DNA of 39,392 bases, taken from positions 1 to 39,392 of the forward strand of contig CADABA010000048.1 of the NCBI GenBank assembly GCA_902785985.1, in the 5' to 3' direction. Below the pieces are notes generated by a model. That model saw only the letters and a program-made list of their open reading frames with translations, was not told the DNA's origin and did no database searches. The DNA comes from an uncultured Lachnospiraceae bacterium (GTDB lineage Bacteria; Bacillota; Clostridia; Lachnospirales; Lachnospiraceae). The position numbers and the translations under genes were made by a program. Shown here one piece after another: positions 1 to 7,588 of this stretch. Each line of letters opens with the position of its first letter. Within the stretch, counting starts at the first letter, position 1.

Positions 1-218
1 GCCATCCGGCCGAGATCATGGATATGTCCTTCGCTGTCCAGGCACTCAGCCTCAAGTGGCTTGTCGATCATAAGGATGAGCTTACGACGAAGGTGTACAA
101 GATCCCGGATACGATCGACGACGAGATCGGCCGGGCAAAGCTCGCCGCGATGGGACTTTCCATCGATCAGCTTACACCGGAGCAGGAAGAGTACCTTGGC
201 GGCTGGAAGGTCGACTGA
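1..218 (+). CDS. ahcY: Adenosylhomocysteinase, C-terminal end only (cut by window edge)
   Basis: The reading frame is open from the first complete codon (position 3, His-Pro-Ala-Glu-Ile-Met) to TGA at 216-218, so the gene begins before the window. The roughly 70 visible residues match the tail of S-adenosylhomocysteine hydrolase: the GHPAEIMDMSF-type segment, the KVYKIPDTIDDEIGR stretch, and the near-terminal L-TPEQEEYLGGW motif. The family splits S-adenosylhomocysteine to adenosine and homocysteine in the cytoplasm and recycles the product of methyltransferases. The NAD-binding and catalytic parts lie outside the window, so activity cannot be judged. The C-terminus is shorter than the E. coli/eukaryote-style KPDHYRY ending and fits the shorter bacterial form. 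Confidence 0.85.
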   Translation, partial: HPAEIMDMSFAVQALSLKWLVDHKDELTTKVYKIPDTIDDEIGRAKLAAMGLSIDQLTPEQEEYLGGWKVD

Positions 219-220
219 GA

Positions 221-335
221 GACGGCGGTTCCTGTAATAGATCTTATCGGAAGTTGCGAAAGCAACTTTCGATAAAAGGCTTGCGAAGCAAGCCGAATTA
301 TGATTACAGGGTTCGCGAAGCGGTTCCTGTAATAC
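221..335. repeat. Cluster of short hairpins and a 15-bp direct repeat between ahcY and pth
   Basis: Three stem-loops lie in about 90 bp. Positions 244-275 form a long hairpin (TTATCG-AAGTTGC arm, GAAA loop, one wobble). Positions 278-294 form a perfect 7-bp stem GGCTTGC/GCAAGCC with a GAA loop. ATTACAGG at 303-310 is the inverse of CCTGTAAT at 326-333. The 15-mer GCGGTTCCTGTAATA occurs at 225-239 and again at 320-334. There is no T-tract, so a simple terminator is not supported; a small palindromic intergenic repeat or RNA processing site is possible. Confidence 0.5.
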
Positions 336-425
336 ACTTTGCAGCAAGTACGACCGCGGTCAGGTTTCCTGAGCGCGGTCTTCACTGTCTGCCCGGTCAA
401 CGGGCAGCGCATACGGAGGAAATAC

Positions 426-989
426 ATGTACATCTTTGTCGGCCTGGGAAATCCGGGCACCCGCTATGAAGGCACCCGCCACAATATGGGCTTCGATGTC
501 ATCGACAGGGTCATCGAGGACAACCGAATTCCGTTTTCCGGGCGTAAGTTCCATTCGTTCCTGGGAAGCGGACGGATCGGAGCGGAGAAGATCATCGTCG
601 CAAAGCCCCTGACATATATGAACCTGAGCGGGACGGCCGTGCGGGAGATCGTCGACTTTTATAAGATCGATCCGGCGAACGAGCTCGTCGTGATCAGTGA
701 CGATATTGACCTTGAGCCCGGACATGTCCGGATCCGCAAGAAAGGATCCGCAGGCGGTCAGAACGGCCTGAAGCACATCATTCAGTGCCTGGGAACACAG
801 GAGTTCATCCGGATCCGCGTCGGGACCGGCGCGAAGCCGGCAGACTGGGATCTCGCGGACTGGGTCCTGTCCAGATTTCCGAAGGACGAGAGGAAAGTCG
901 TTGATGAAGCAATCGTACGCGCGGCGAAAGCGTGTGAGACGATCGTCACGGACGGAGTCGACCGTGCCATGAATCTGTACAATGGATGA
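426..989 (+). CDS. pth: Peptidyl-tRNA hydrolase
   Basis: The 187-residue product is the usual length for bacterial Pth, which releases tRNA from prematurely dropped peptidyl-tRNA. The start at 426 follows a GGAGGA ribosome site (415-420, spacing 5); in-frame upstream codons encode nothing family-like. Visible motifs are GLGNPG (Asn9), TRHNMGF (His19, the catalytic histidine equivalent), the TYMNLSG segment (Asn66) and ISDDIDL (Asp92). The usual GGHNGLK motif reads GGQNGLK, so the histidine before the conserved Asn113 is glutamine. The stop overlaps the start region of mfd, and pth-mfd adjacency is common in Firmicutes. Confidence 0.95.
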   Translation: MYIFVGLGNPGTRYEGTRHNMGFDVIDRVIEDNRIPFSGRKFHSFLGSGRIGAEKIIVAKPLTYMNLSGTAVREIVDFYKIDPANELVVISDDIDLEPGHVRIRKKGSAGGQNGLKHIIQCLGTQEFIRIRVGTGAKPADWDLADWVLSRFPKDERKVVDEAIVRAAKACETIVTDGVDRAMNLYNG

Positions 990-996
990 GGTTGCT

Positions 997-3900
997 ATGC
1001 AGATGTTTTTAAAGCCGCTCGCGGAGCTGGCCGAATACAGTGAGATCAGAGACCGCATGGGCAGGGGAAGAGGGATCGTCTCCCTGACCGGATGCATTGA
1101 CGCGCACAAAGCCCATATGATTTACGGGCTCTCTTTTGATGCAGAAAAGGTCCTCGTCATCACGGAAAATGACATGACTGCGAGAGTCCTCCACGAGGAC
1201 CTCAGTTTTTATTATCCGGAGGCAGCGCTCTATCCTGCCAAGGACCTCCTCTTTTACCAGGCGGACATCGCGAGCAACCTGCTCGATATCCAGCGGCTGC
1301 GGGCCTTCCGGGCCCTCACCGGGGAAAAGCAGGCTGTCGTCGTCCTTCCGGCCTCAGCACTCATGGACCGCGTCTCGACCAGGGAATCCTTCACGGACGC
1401 CTGCATAGCGCTCGATCTCGGGGATGAGACGGATCTCGACTGGCTGAAGAAGCAGCTGACTCTGCTTGGCTACGAGCGCACGGCGGCAGTAAATCTTCCG
1501 GGCCAGTTCGCTGTCCGCGGCGATATTCTGGACGTATGGTCCCTGACGGAGGATCACCCGTACAGAATAGAGCTCTTCGGCGATGAGATCGATTCGATCC
1601 GGGCGTTCGACGCGGAATCGCAGAGATCGGTCGAGGAGCTTCCCCGCGTCCTTATCTTTCCGGCCTGCGACAGTGTCGGGGAGACAGGGCCGTTCTTAGA
1701 CTGGTTCCCGGAAAATGAACGCAGCACAGCCTTTTTCCTGGACGAGCCCGGACGCATTTATGATGCATTGAAGGTCACAGAGGATGAATTCCGCGAGAGC
1801 GTGAAGAACCGCATGGAGAGGGGCGATTATAAGAAGGGAGAGACAGTCCCGGAAATTACCGGAGTGAGTGAGATCACCGCGATGCTGAACAGAAGGCGGT
1901 CGGTCGCTCTCTCTTCCCTCGATACCAGAAAGAGCAGCTGGGATGTCACGGACGTCTTCGGAGCGACGGTCCAGAGCACGGCAGGCTATATGGGCAGCTT
2001 TGATCTTCTGGCCCAGGATCTCTTAAAATACAGGAAACGCGGATTCAGGGTGATCGTTCTGTCCGGCTCGCGAACGAGAGCAAAGCGCCTTGCGCAGGAT
2101 CTTTCGGGGCTCGATGTGCCTGCATTTTACACGGAAAATCAGGATTACGAGGTGCAGAAGGGGCAGATCGTCGTCCTCTACGGCCATCGTCGTCCTCTAC
2201 GGCCATGCGAGCCGCGGATTCGAGTATCCGCTGATCCGCCTCGCGGTCATTACCGAGACGGATATCTTCGGTAAAAAGCAGCAGAGAAAGCGGAAGAAGA
2301 GGACAAGGTACAGCGGAGAGAAGATCGCGAGCTTTGCGGAACTGCACGTCGGCGATTATGTGGTCCATGAGAACCGCGGGCTTGCGATCTATAAGGGAAT
2401 CGAGCAGGTCTGTGTCGATGACGTCATGAAGGACCGTCAGAGGTTCCGTCAAGAACATCGCGAAGGACCTTGTCGCACTGTATGCCGAGCGGGAGGCGAA
2501 GGACGGATTTGTCTACAGCCCGGACACCGAATGGCAGCGCGAGTTCGAGGAGCTCTTCCCCTACGAGGAGACAGAGGATCAGCTGCAGGCAATTGAGGAC
2601 ACCAAGCGGGATATGGAAAGCCGGAAGAGCATGGATCGGCTGATCTGCGGGGATGTCGGCTACGGGAAGACCGAGATCGCGCTCCGCGCTGCCTTTAAGG
2701 CGGTGATGGACGGCAAGCAGGTGGCCTATCTCGTGCCTACGACGATCCTGGCCCAGCAGCATTACAGGACATTCCTGCAGCGCATGAAGGATTTCGCGGT
2801 GCGCGTTGAGCTTCTGTGCCGTTTCCGCACGTCTGCGGAAATAAAAAAGACGATCGAGGATCTTAAGAAAGGGCTCGTCGATGTCGTCATAGGGACGCAC
2901 CGGCTGCTCTCGAAAGATGTTCAGTTCAAAAACCTGGGACTTCTCGTCATCGACGAGGAGCAGCGCTTCGGCGTTACCCACAAGGAGAAAATAAAGAACC
3001 TGCGGAAGGATGTCGACGTCCTCACACTGACCGCGACACCGATTCCGCGGACGCTCCACATGAGCCTTGTCGGGATCCGGGACATGTCGGTCCTCGAGGA
3101 GCCGCCCCAGGAGCGTGTCCCGATCCAGACCTATGTCATGGAATATAACGAGGAGATGGTCCGGGAGGCGATCTGCCGCGAGCTCGCGCGGGGAGGACAG
3201 GTCTACTATGTCTATAACCGCGTGCGGGACATTTCCGAGCGGACAGCCCGGATACAGAAGCTGGTACCGGAAGCCCAGGTCGCCTTTGCGGACGGCCAGA
3301 TGAACAAGCGTCAGCTTGAGGATATCATGGTGGACTTCATCAACGGAGATATTGATGTCCTTGTCACGACCACCATCATTGAGACGGGACTTGATATCTC
3401 CAATGCCAATACGATGATCGTCCACGATGCGGACCGGATGGGCCTGTCCCAGCTCTACCAGCTCCGGGGCAGAGTCGGGCGCTCCAACCGGACGGCCTAC
3501 GCATTTCTCATGTATCGCAGGGATAAGCAGCTGAAGGAAGTCGCGGAGAAGAGACTCTCGGCGATCCGTGAGTTCACGGAGCTCGGCTCGGGCTTTAAGA
3601 TCGCGATGCGGGATCTTGAGATCCGCGGAGCGGGCAATCTGCTCGGCGCGGAGCAGTCCGGCCATATGGAGACAGTCGGTTATGATCTCTACTGCAAAAT
3701 GCTCGCGGAAGCGGTCCGGGAGGTGAAGGGGGAGATCTGTGAAGAGGATTTCGAGACGGTCGTCGACCTGCCGGTCGATGCCTATATCCCGGACACGTAC
3801 ATTCCGGATGAATTCCAGAAGCTGGATTTCTACAAGAGGATCGCTGCTATTGAGAATGATCTGGATTACGAGGATATCTCGGATGAGCTGATGGACCGCT

Positions 3901-4208
3901 ACGGCGAACTTCCGGTCTCTGTCCGGAACCTTCTCCTCATTGCGTCTCTGAAGGCCTCTGCCCATGCGGCCTCCATCACGGAGATCAAGGACCGCGGAAG
4001 GGAGATCAGCCTGACGGTGAAGCAGGACCCGAGCTTTGAGATCGCGGAGCTCTCGAGAATCATCGGTTCATTTGCCGGAATGTTCACCATCCACCGGTAT
4101 CCGAGAGGGGATGTATTCCTCTATCACGGCCCGGAAGACGGCAGGATCATGATTGATAATATGAAAAGATTTACAGATGAACTTGCGGGAACTGCCAAAA
4201 GAGGCTAA
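997..4208 (+). pseudogene. mfd: Transcription-repair coupling factor Mfd, broken by two lesions
   Basis: Mfd removes stalled RNA polymerase and recruits UvrA. The start at 997 has a GATGAGG site (985-991, spacing 5); an ATG at 982 is an alternative. The coding is split across three frames. The N-terminal UvrB-like part runs to about 2186. A direct 19-bp duplication at 2167-2204 shifts the frame by +1. The second part (ETDIFG, then the VVHENRGLAIYKGIEQV start of the RNA polymerase-interaction domain) runs to about 2432. There roughly 50 residues are missing and the frame shifts again, resuming at V-R-G-S-V-K-N-I-A. The third part (to 4208) has intact helicase motifs: GDVGYGKTE, VIDEEQRFG, LTATPIPRT, TTTIIETG, QLRGRVGRS, and the C-terminal TRCF domain. 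Nothing else looks decayed, so a recent lesion or an assembly error are both possible. Confidence 0.85.
2167..2206. repeat. Exact 19-bp tandem duplication inside mfd
   Basis: The 19-mer beginning ATCGTCGTCCTC occurs at 2167-2185 and again, without a gap, at 2186-2204, with two further matching bases. Removing one copy restores the expected Mfd reading (Q-I-V-V-L-Y-G-H-A-S-R-G-F-E). Since 19 is not a multiple of three, the extra copy is what shifts the frame. Confidence 0.9.
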
Positions 4209-4266
4209 AATAGAAAGCTGATTATGCTCAGACGGGCATTGGTTGAAAGAAAGGATTTAGCAGGTC

Positions 4267-5574
4267 ATGAATACTATTCTTAAGAAACTTTCCGCAGTGG
4301 GCCTTTCCGCGGTCATGGCAGCCGGGATGCTGGCCGGATGCGGCGCGAAGGATGCGGCGGTGAAGATGGACGGTTCAAAGGTCGTCACAACAGTCAACGA
4401 CGAGGAGGTACAGCTCGGTGTCGTGAGTTTTTATGCGAAATATCAGCAGGCATATCTCTTTCAGATGTATTCCGCTTATTTCGGAACGACGGAGATTTTC
4501 GATACGCCGGCGACCAGCTCCTCCGATCAGACTTACGGCGAGCAGATGCGCGATTCGACCCTCGAGAACGTCGAGGATCTGGTCCTCCTGAACCAGCATG
4601 CGGAAGAGTACGGCGTGTCTCTGACAGAGGAAGAACTGAAAAAGATCGACGAGGTCGCGCAGGCCTACATCGACAAAAATTCCGAGGAGGTCCGTGAGGA
4701 GATCGGAGCAAGCTTCGACAATGTCGTAACTCTGCTCAAGCTTCAGACGATCCAGTCGAAAATGTCTGAGCCGATCGGCAAGGAGGTCGACCAGAATGTC
4801 TCTGACGAGGAAGCCCGGCAGTCGACAGTATCCTACGTTACGATCCCGAAGGAAACGGCAGCCGCTGATTCAACGGCATCAACGGCTTCTACCGGGTCAA
4901 CGGCATCTGCGGAATCTGCGAAGAGCGATGCGGAGGCCAAAGACGAGAGCCTTGAGAAGGCTGAGAAGGTCCTTGCGGCTCTGAAGAAGGAGTCAGATCC
5001 GAAGACAGCGGATTTCACGAAAGTCGCGCAGACTGTGGATTCGGCGCTCATGGCGTCTACGGGCCAGTTCTCCGCGAACGATAAGACAGATACGAATCTT
5101 GATGCGGCTGTCGTCGAAGCGGTCAGCGGGCTCAAGGAAGGCGAGGTAGTCGATAAGGTCATCGAGAATGAGGCGGGAACAGCCTACTATGTCGTGCGGT
5201 TCGACAAAGAGTTCGATGAAGATGCTACGGAGGCCAAGAAGGAGTCGATTTTAAGTACGCGCAAGTCGGATCATTATACAGAACTTATCGATAAGTGGAG
5301 AGGGGAAGCGACGATCACGCGGAATGAGGATGTTCTGAAGACTCTCGTGATCTCTGACAGGAAACCGGTCGTCCTGGCACAGGATCCGGTGGACAGCACG
5401 GCATCCGCAGCGGAGACTGCATCGACAGCACAGACAGCTGAATCTGCAGAGTCAAAGGAAGAATCAAAAGCTGAGTCGAAAGCGGAATCAAAAGCAGAAT
5501 CGAAGACGGAATCAGAAACAGAGTCGAAAGCAGAATCGAAGACAGAGTCCGCTGCATCCGAATCGAAGAAATAA
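4267..5574 (+). CDS. Parvulin-type peptidyl-prolyl isomerase lipoprotein (PrsA/SurA-like)
   Basis: The 435-residue product has an N-terminal lipoprotein signal (positive start, hydrophobic stretch, lipobox L-A-G-C, lipidated Cys25). Residues about 35-170 resemble the SurA/PrsA N-terminal chaperone region with a helical segment rich in Glu and Lys. The degenerate PpiC-like rotamase region follows (about 190-350; GLKEGEV and AYYVVRFDKEF are visible), interrupted by a Ser/Thr/Ala-rich linker around 198-220. The last 45 or so residues are an ESKAE-type repeat tail. The expected role is folding of secreted proteins at the outer membrane face. The gene follows mfd by 58 bp and is followed by a terminator. 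The low-complexity tail has a repeated DNA register and could vary in length. Confidence 0.82.
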   Translation: MNTILKKLSAVGLSAVMAAGMLAGCGAKDAAVKMDGSKVVTTVNDEEVQLGVVSFYAKYQQAYLFQMYSAYFGTTEIFDTPATSSSDQTYGEQMRDSTLENVEDLVLLNQHAEEYGVSLTEEELKKIDEVAQAYIDKNSEEVREEIGASFDNVVTLLKLQTIQSKMSEPIGKEVDQNVSDEEARQSTVSYVTIPKETAAADSTASTASTGSTASAESAKSDAEAKDESLEKAEKVLAALKKESDPKTADFTKVAQTVDSALMASTGQFSANDKTDTNLDAAVVEAVSGLKEGEVVDKVIENEAGTAYYVVRFDKEFDEDATEAKKESILSTRKSDHYTELIDKWRGEATITRNEDVLKTLVISDRKPVVLAQDPVDSTASAAETASTAQTAESAESKEESKAESKAESKAESKTESETESKAESKTESAASESKK

Positions 5575-5693
5575 TGAGATCCGGGTACGCGTATCGTAAA
5601 GAGAGCGGCGCGCGGCAGCTGGGGACGGCGGAAGTGCTTCGCATCCTGCGCTGCATTGCCGAACGCGCAGACGTACCTGAGATGGATGAAGAG

Positions 5694-5727
5694 GAGACAT
5701 GGTGTTTTCGCCGTGTCTCTTTTATCT
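5694..5727 (+). terminator. Rho-independent terminator after the foldase gene
   Basis: The stem GAGACATGG (5694-5702) pairs with CCGTGTCTC (5711-5719) with one wobble. The loop is T-rich and a TTTTATCTTTT tract follows. It lies 120 bp after the foldase stop and separates that gene from the V-ATPase operon. Confidence 0.65.
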
Positions 5728-5756
5728 TTTGACAGGAGCTGCTTTTCGGACAGAGC

Positions 5757-5800
5757 CGCGCCGCGCACGTCGCGGCAGGAACGCCGAGGCGTTCCTGAAG
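5757..5800 (+). repeat. R1 repeat element, copy a
   Basis: GCGGCAGGAACGCC followed by GA and GGCGTTCCTG gives a perfect 10-bp stem at 5776-5797. It is preceded by GCGCACGTCGCGG-type sequence, as in the other R1 copies (near 6035, 13043, 26005, 32151). Confidence 0.7.
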
Positions 5801-5904
5801 AGGAAGGGACCGGACTTGCGATGTGATTTCTCCGGATGGAACCCTGATTTTCAATGTATTGTCAGGCAAAACTTCTTTTACTGCGGACAAGTTTTGTCAG
5901 TGAC

Positions 5905-5932
5905 TTGATTTCCTGTCTTGAAAGCGTAAAAT
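5905..5932 (+). promoter_or_regulatory. Candidate sigma-A promoter for the V-ATPase operon
   Basis: TTGATT (5905-5910), a 16-bp spacer and TAAAAT (5927-5932) lie 164 bp before the first ATPase gene. The predicted leader of about 155 nt would contain an R1 element (stem at 6035-6056). The call rests on consensus match only. Confidence 0.4.
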
Positions 5933-6009
5933 TAGAATGATGCAGTAAAAAACGCGCAGCAATATCATTTGTCCGTGCCGATTTACGTCATACGGTCTTT
6001 TACGGAATG

Positions 6010-6059
6010 TGATTCGCACGTAAGCGTGCCGCGGCAGGAACACTGAGGTGTTCTTGATA
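6010..6059 (+). repeat. R1 repeat element, copy b, in the V-ATPase leader
   Basis: The stem is CAGGAACACT, then GA, then GGTGTTCTTG (6035-6056). Compared with copy a, a G-C pair has become A-T and a C-G pair a T-G wobble, so pairing is kept although sequence changed. The upstream part TTCGCACGTAAGCGTGCC matches copy d near 25983. Confidence 0.7.
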
Positions 6060-6095
6060 CTGCAGAATAGAACAGCTATGGAAGGGGAGGTGTTT

Positions 6096-6407
6096 ATGGA
6101 CAACTCCGTCATTGAACGGCTCGCTGACATTGAGCGAGAGGCTTCGGGCCTTGTAGAGAAGGCTGAACGGGAGTCGCAGGAGCTCACCGCTTCTTATGAG
6201 CGCAGGACTCTCGAATTCGACGAGGAAGCCGAGGCGGCTGCGGAGAAAGAGATCGCCGATATGCGTGCCTCGCTCGAGAAAAAGAACGAAGAGACCATGC
6301 AGGCGCTTGAGTCGGAGATGGAGCGCATGGCCTCTATTCTCGACCAGGAGTACGAATCGAAAATCGACACGCGCGCGGACGAGATCGTGAAGAAAATTCT
6401 TGAGTGA
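6096..6407 (+). CDS. V-type ATPase peripheral-stalk subunit G/H
   Basis: The 103-residue protein is almost entirely charged coiled coil, rich in Glu, Lys, Ala and Arg, with no hydrophobic segment and a typical C-terminal end (ADEIVKKILE). The start at 6096 has a strong AGGGGAGG site (spacing 5); upstream in-frame codons look untranslated. In bacterial and archaeal A/V-ATPases this small subunit pairs with E to form the peripheral stalk that holds the A3B3 head to subunit I. It is the first gene of the operon, 12 bp before subunit C. Identity comes from position plus character, since coiled-coil proteins share little sequence. Confidence 0.75.
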   Translation: MDNSVIERLADIEREASGLVEKAERESQELTASYERRTLEFDEEAEAAAEKEIADMRASLEKKNEETMQALESEMERMASILDQEYESKIDTRADEIVKKILE

Positions 6408-6419
6408 AGGAGGACTCGT

Positions 6420-7460
6420 ATGGGCAGTCTGCTATCTTACAGCGGGGTCATTACGAAGATCCGCGCCATGGAAAAGCTCCTGATCTCGGATGATGAATTC
6501 AGAGAAATCGTTTCACTGCCTTCTGTTTCCGCCATCGAGGCATATCTTATGAAAAATCCCCGTTACGCTGAGGAATTTCGCCGGTTTCCGACCGAGGAGG
6601 TCCACCGCGGAGTCCTCGAGTCGATCCTCGGATGTACCGTATTCCGTGATTATGTGAAGATTTTTCATTTTTGTACGATGGAGCAGAGAAAATTTCTGCG
6701 GAAATATGTAAGGCGGTATGAGATCAGGCTTCTGAAAAAATGCCTGTCCTTTGTCTGTCAGGGAAGCACGCCGACAGACAGCATGTTTGCGTACGGGGAT
6801 TTTTTTGACAGGTACACGTCTCTTGACACGAAGGCTCTGTCCGCCTGCACTTCTGTCGCGGAGCTTCTGCATGCGATCCGTGATACGGAATACGCGCCTG
6901 TCCTTGCCCGGATCGATGAGATACCGGATGCGTCTCTCTTTGACTATGAGACTGCGCTCGATATGCATCATTTTCGGACGGGCTGGAAGGAACTCGGTAA
7001 GATCCTTCCGAAGGACAGCCTTGAGGCTGTGGCGGCAGGGTATGGGACCAAGATGGACCTGCTGAACCTGTGGTATATTCACAGGGCGAGGGCGTTTTAC
7101 AGGATGAACAAGGCGGATACTTTTGCGCTTCTCATTCCGGTGCGGTTCAAACTGCGAAAGGAAGAGATCGAGGCGCTCGTCGGTGCGGATTCGGAAGAAG
7201 AATTCAGAAAGGCGCTTGCCGATACACGTTACGGCAGGAAATATCCGGATCTTGCGCCGGAAAATCTCGAGAGCATGTATAACACGATCTGTCGGAAAGT
7301 TCTCGGGGAGCAGGCGAAGAAGAATCCGTATTCCATCGCTTCGGTCTATAATTACCTCTTTCTCAGAGAGCATGAGGAGTACCGGCTGACATCCGCTGTG
7401 GAGTGTGTGCGGTATGGCGTGAAGCCGGATGAGGCCATGGAGATGATTCTGACACTTTAA
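6420..7460 (+). CDS. ntpC: V-type ATPase subunit C (AC39/d family)
   Basis: The 346-residue protein belongs to the V-ATPase AC39 family, a funnel-shaped socket linking the central stalk (D, F) to the membrane K ring. Characteristic parts are the N-terminal Y-S-G-V-I-T-K-I-R-A-M-E segment, the central LRKYVRRYEIRLLKKCL helix, and the final AVECVRYGVKPDEAMEMI stretch. It is predicted cytoplasmic and helical with no membrane segment. The start follows AAGGAGG (spacing 5-6) and lies 12 bp after the stalk gene. The stop codon lies within the first bases of an R2 repeat, so the repeat abuts the gene exactly. Confidence 0.92.
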   Translation: MGSLLSYSGVITKIRAMEKLLISDDEFREIVSLPSVSAIEAYLMKNPRYAEEFRRFPTEEVHRGVLESILGCTVFRDYVKIFHFCTMEQRKFLRKYVRRYEIRLLKKCLSFVCQGSTPTDSMFAYGDFFDRYTSLDTKALSACTSVAELLHAIRDTEYAPVLARIDEIPDASLFDYETALDMHHFRTGWKELGKILPKDSLEAVAAGYGTKMDLLNLWYIHRARAFYRMNKADTFALLIPVRFKLRKEEIEALVGADSEEEFRKALADTRYGRKYPDLAPENLESMYNTICRKVLGEQAKKNPYSIASVYNYLFLREHEEYRLTSAVECVRYGVKPDEAMEMILTL

Positions 7461-7525
7461 TCTCTGACGCAGAATTCCCGTGAATTGTGCAGTGAGATGA
7501 CTGCGCAGATGTAAAGTAAAGATTT
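7458..7525 (+). repeat. R2 repeat element, copy a, between ATPase C and I genes
   Basis: The sequence begins TTTAATCTCTGACGCAGAAT, where TAA is the stop codon of subunit C, and continues with TCCCGTGAATTGTGC and GAGATGACTGCGCA. It matches R2 copies near 12891 and 25845. The right part, where the inverse of CTCTGACGC is expected, is not evident, so this copy is partial. Confidence 0.6.
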
Positions 7526-7588
7526 TGTACACTGATTCAGCAAAGCGGACCCGGAATGTCCGCTCTGCTCAGAAAGTAAGAGGGGCAT

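Noticed and set aside
2424..3965. 513-residue open frame on the minus strand across mfd
   Set aside because: It is antisense to conserved helicase motifs of Mfd, is rich in His/Arg/Asp shadow codons and has no family features. It reflects codon bias of the true strand.
5274..5890. Serine/Asp-rich minus-strand frames opposite the foldase tail
   Set aside because: They are the complement of the ESKAE repeat tail and of an R1 repeat; low-complexity shadow frames.
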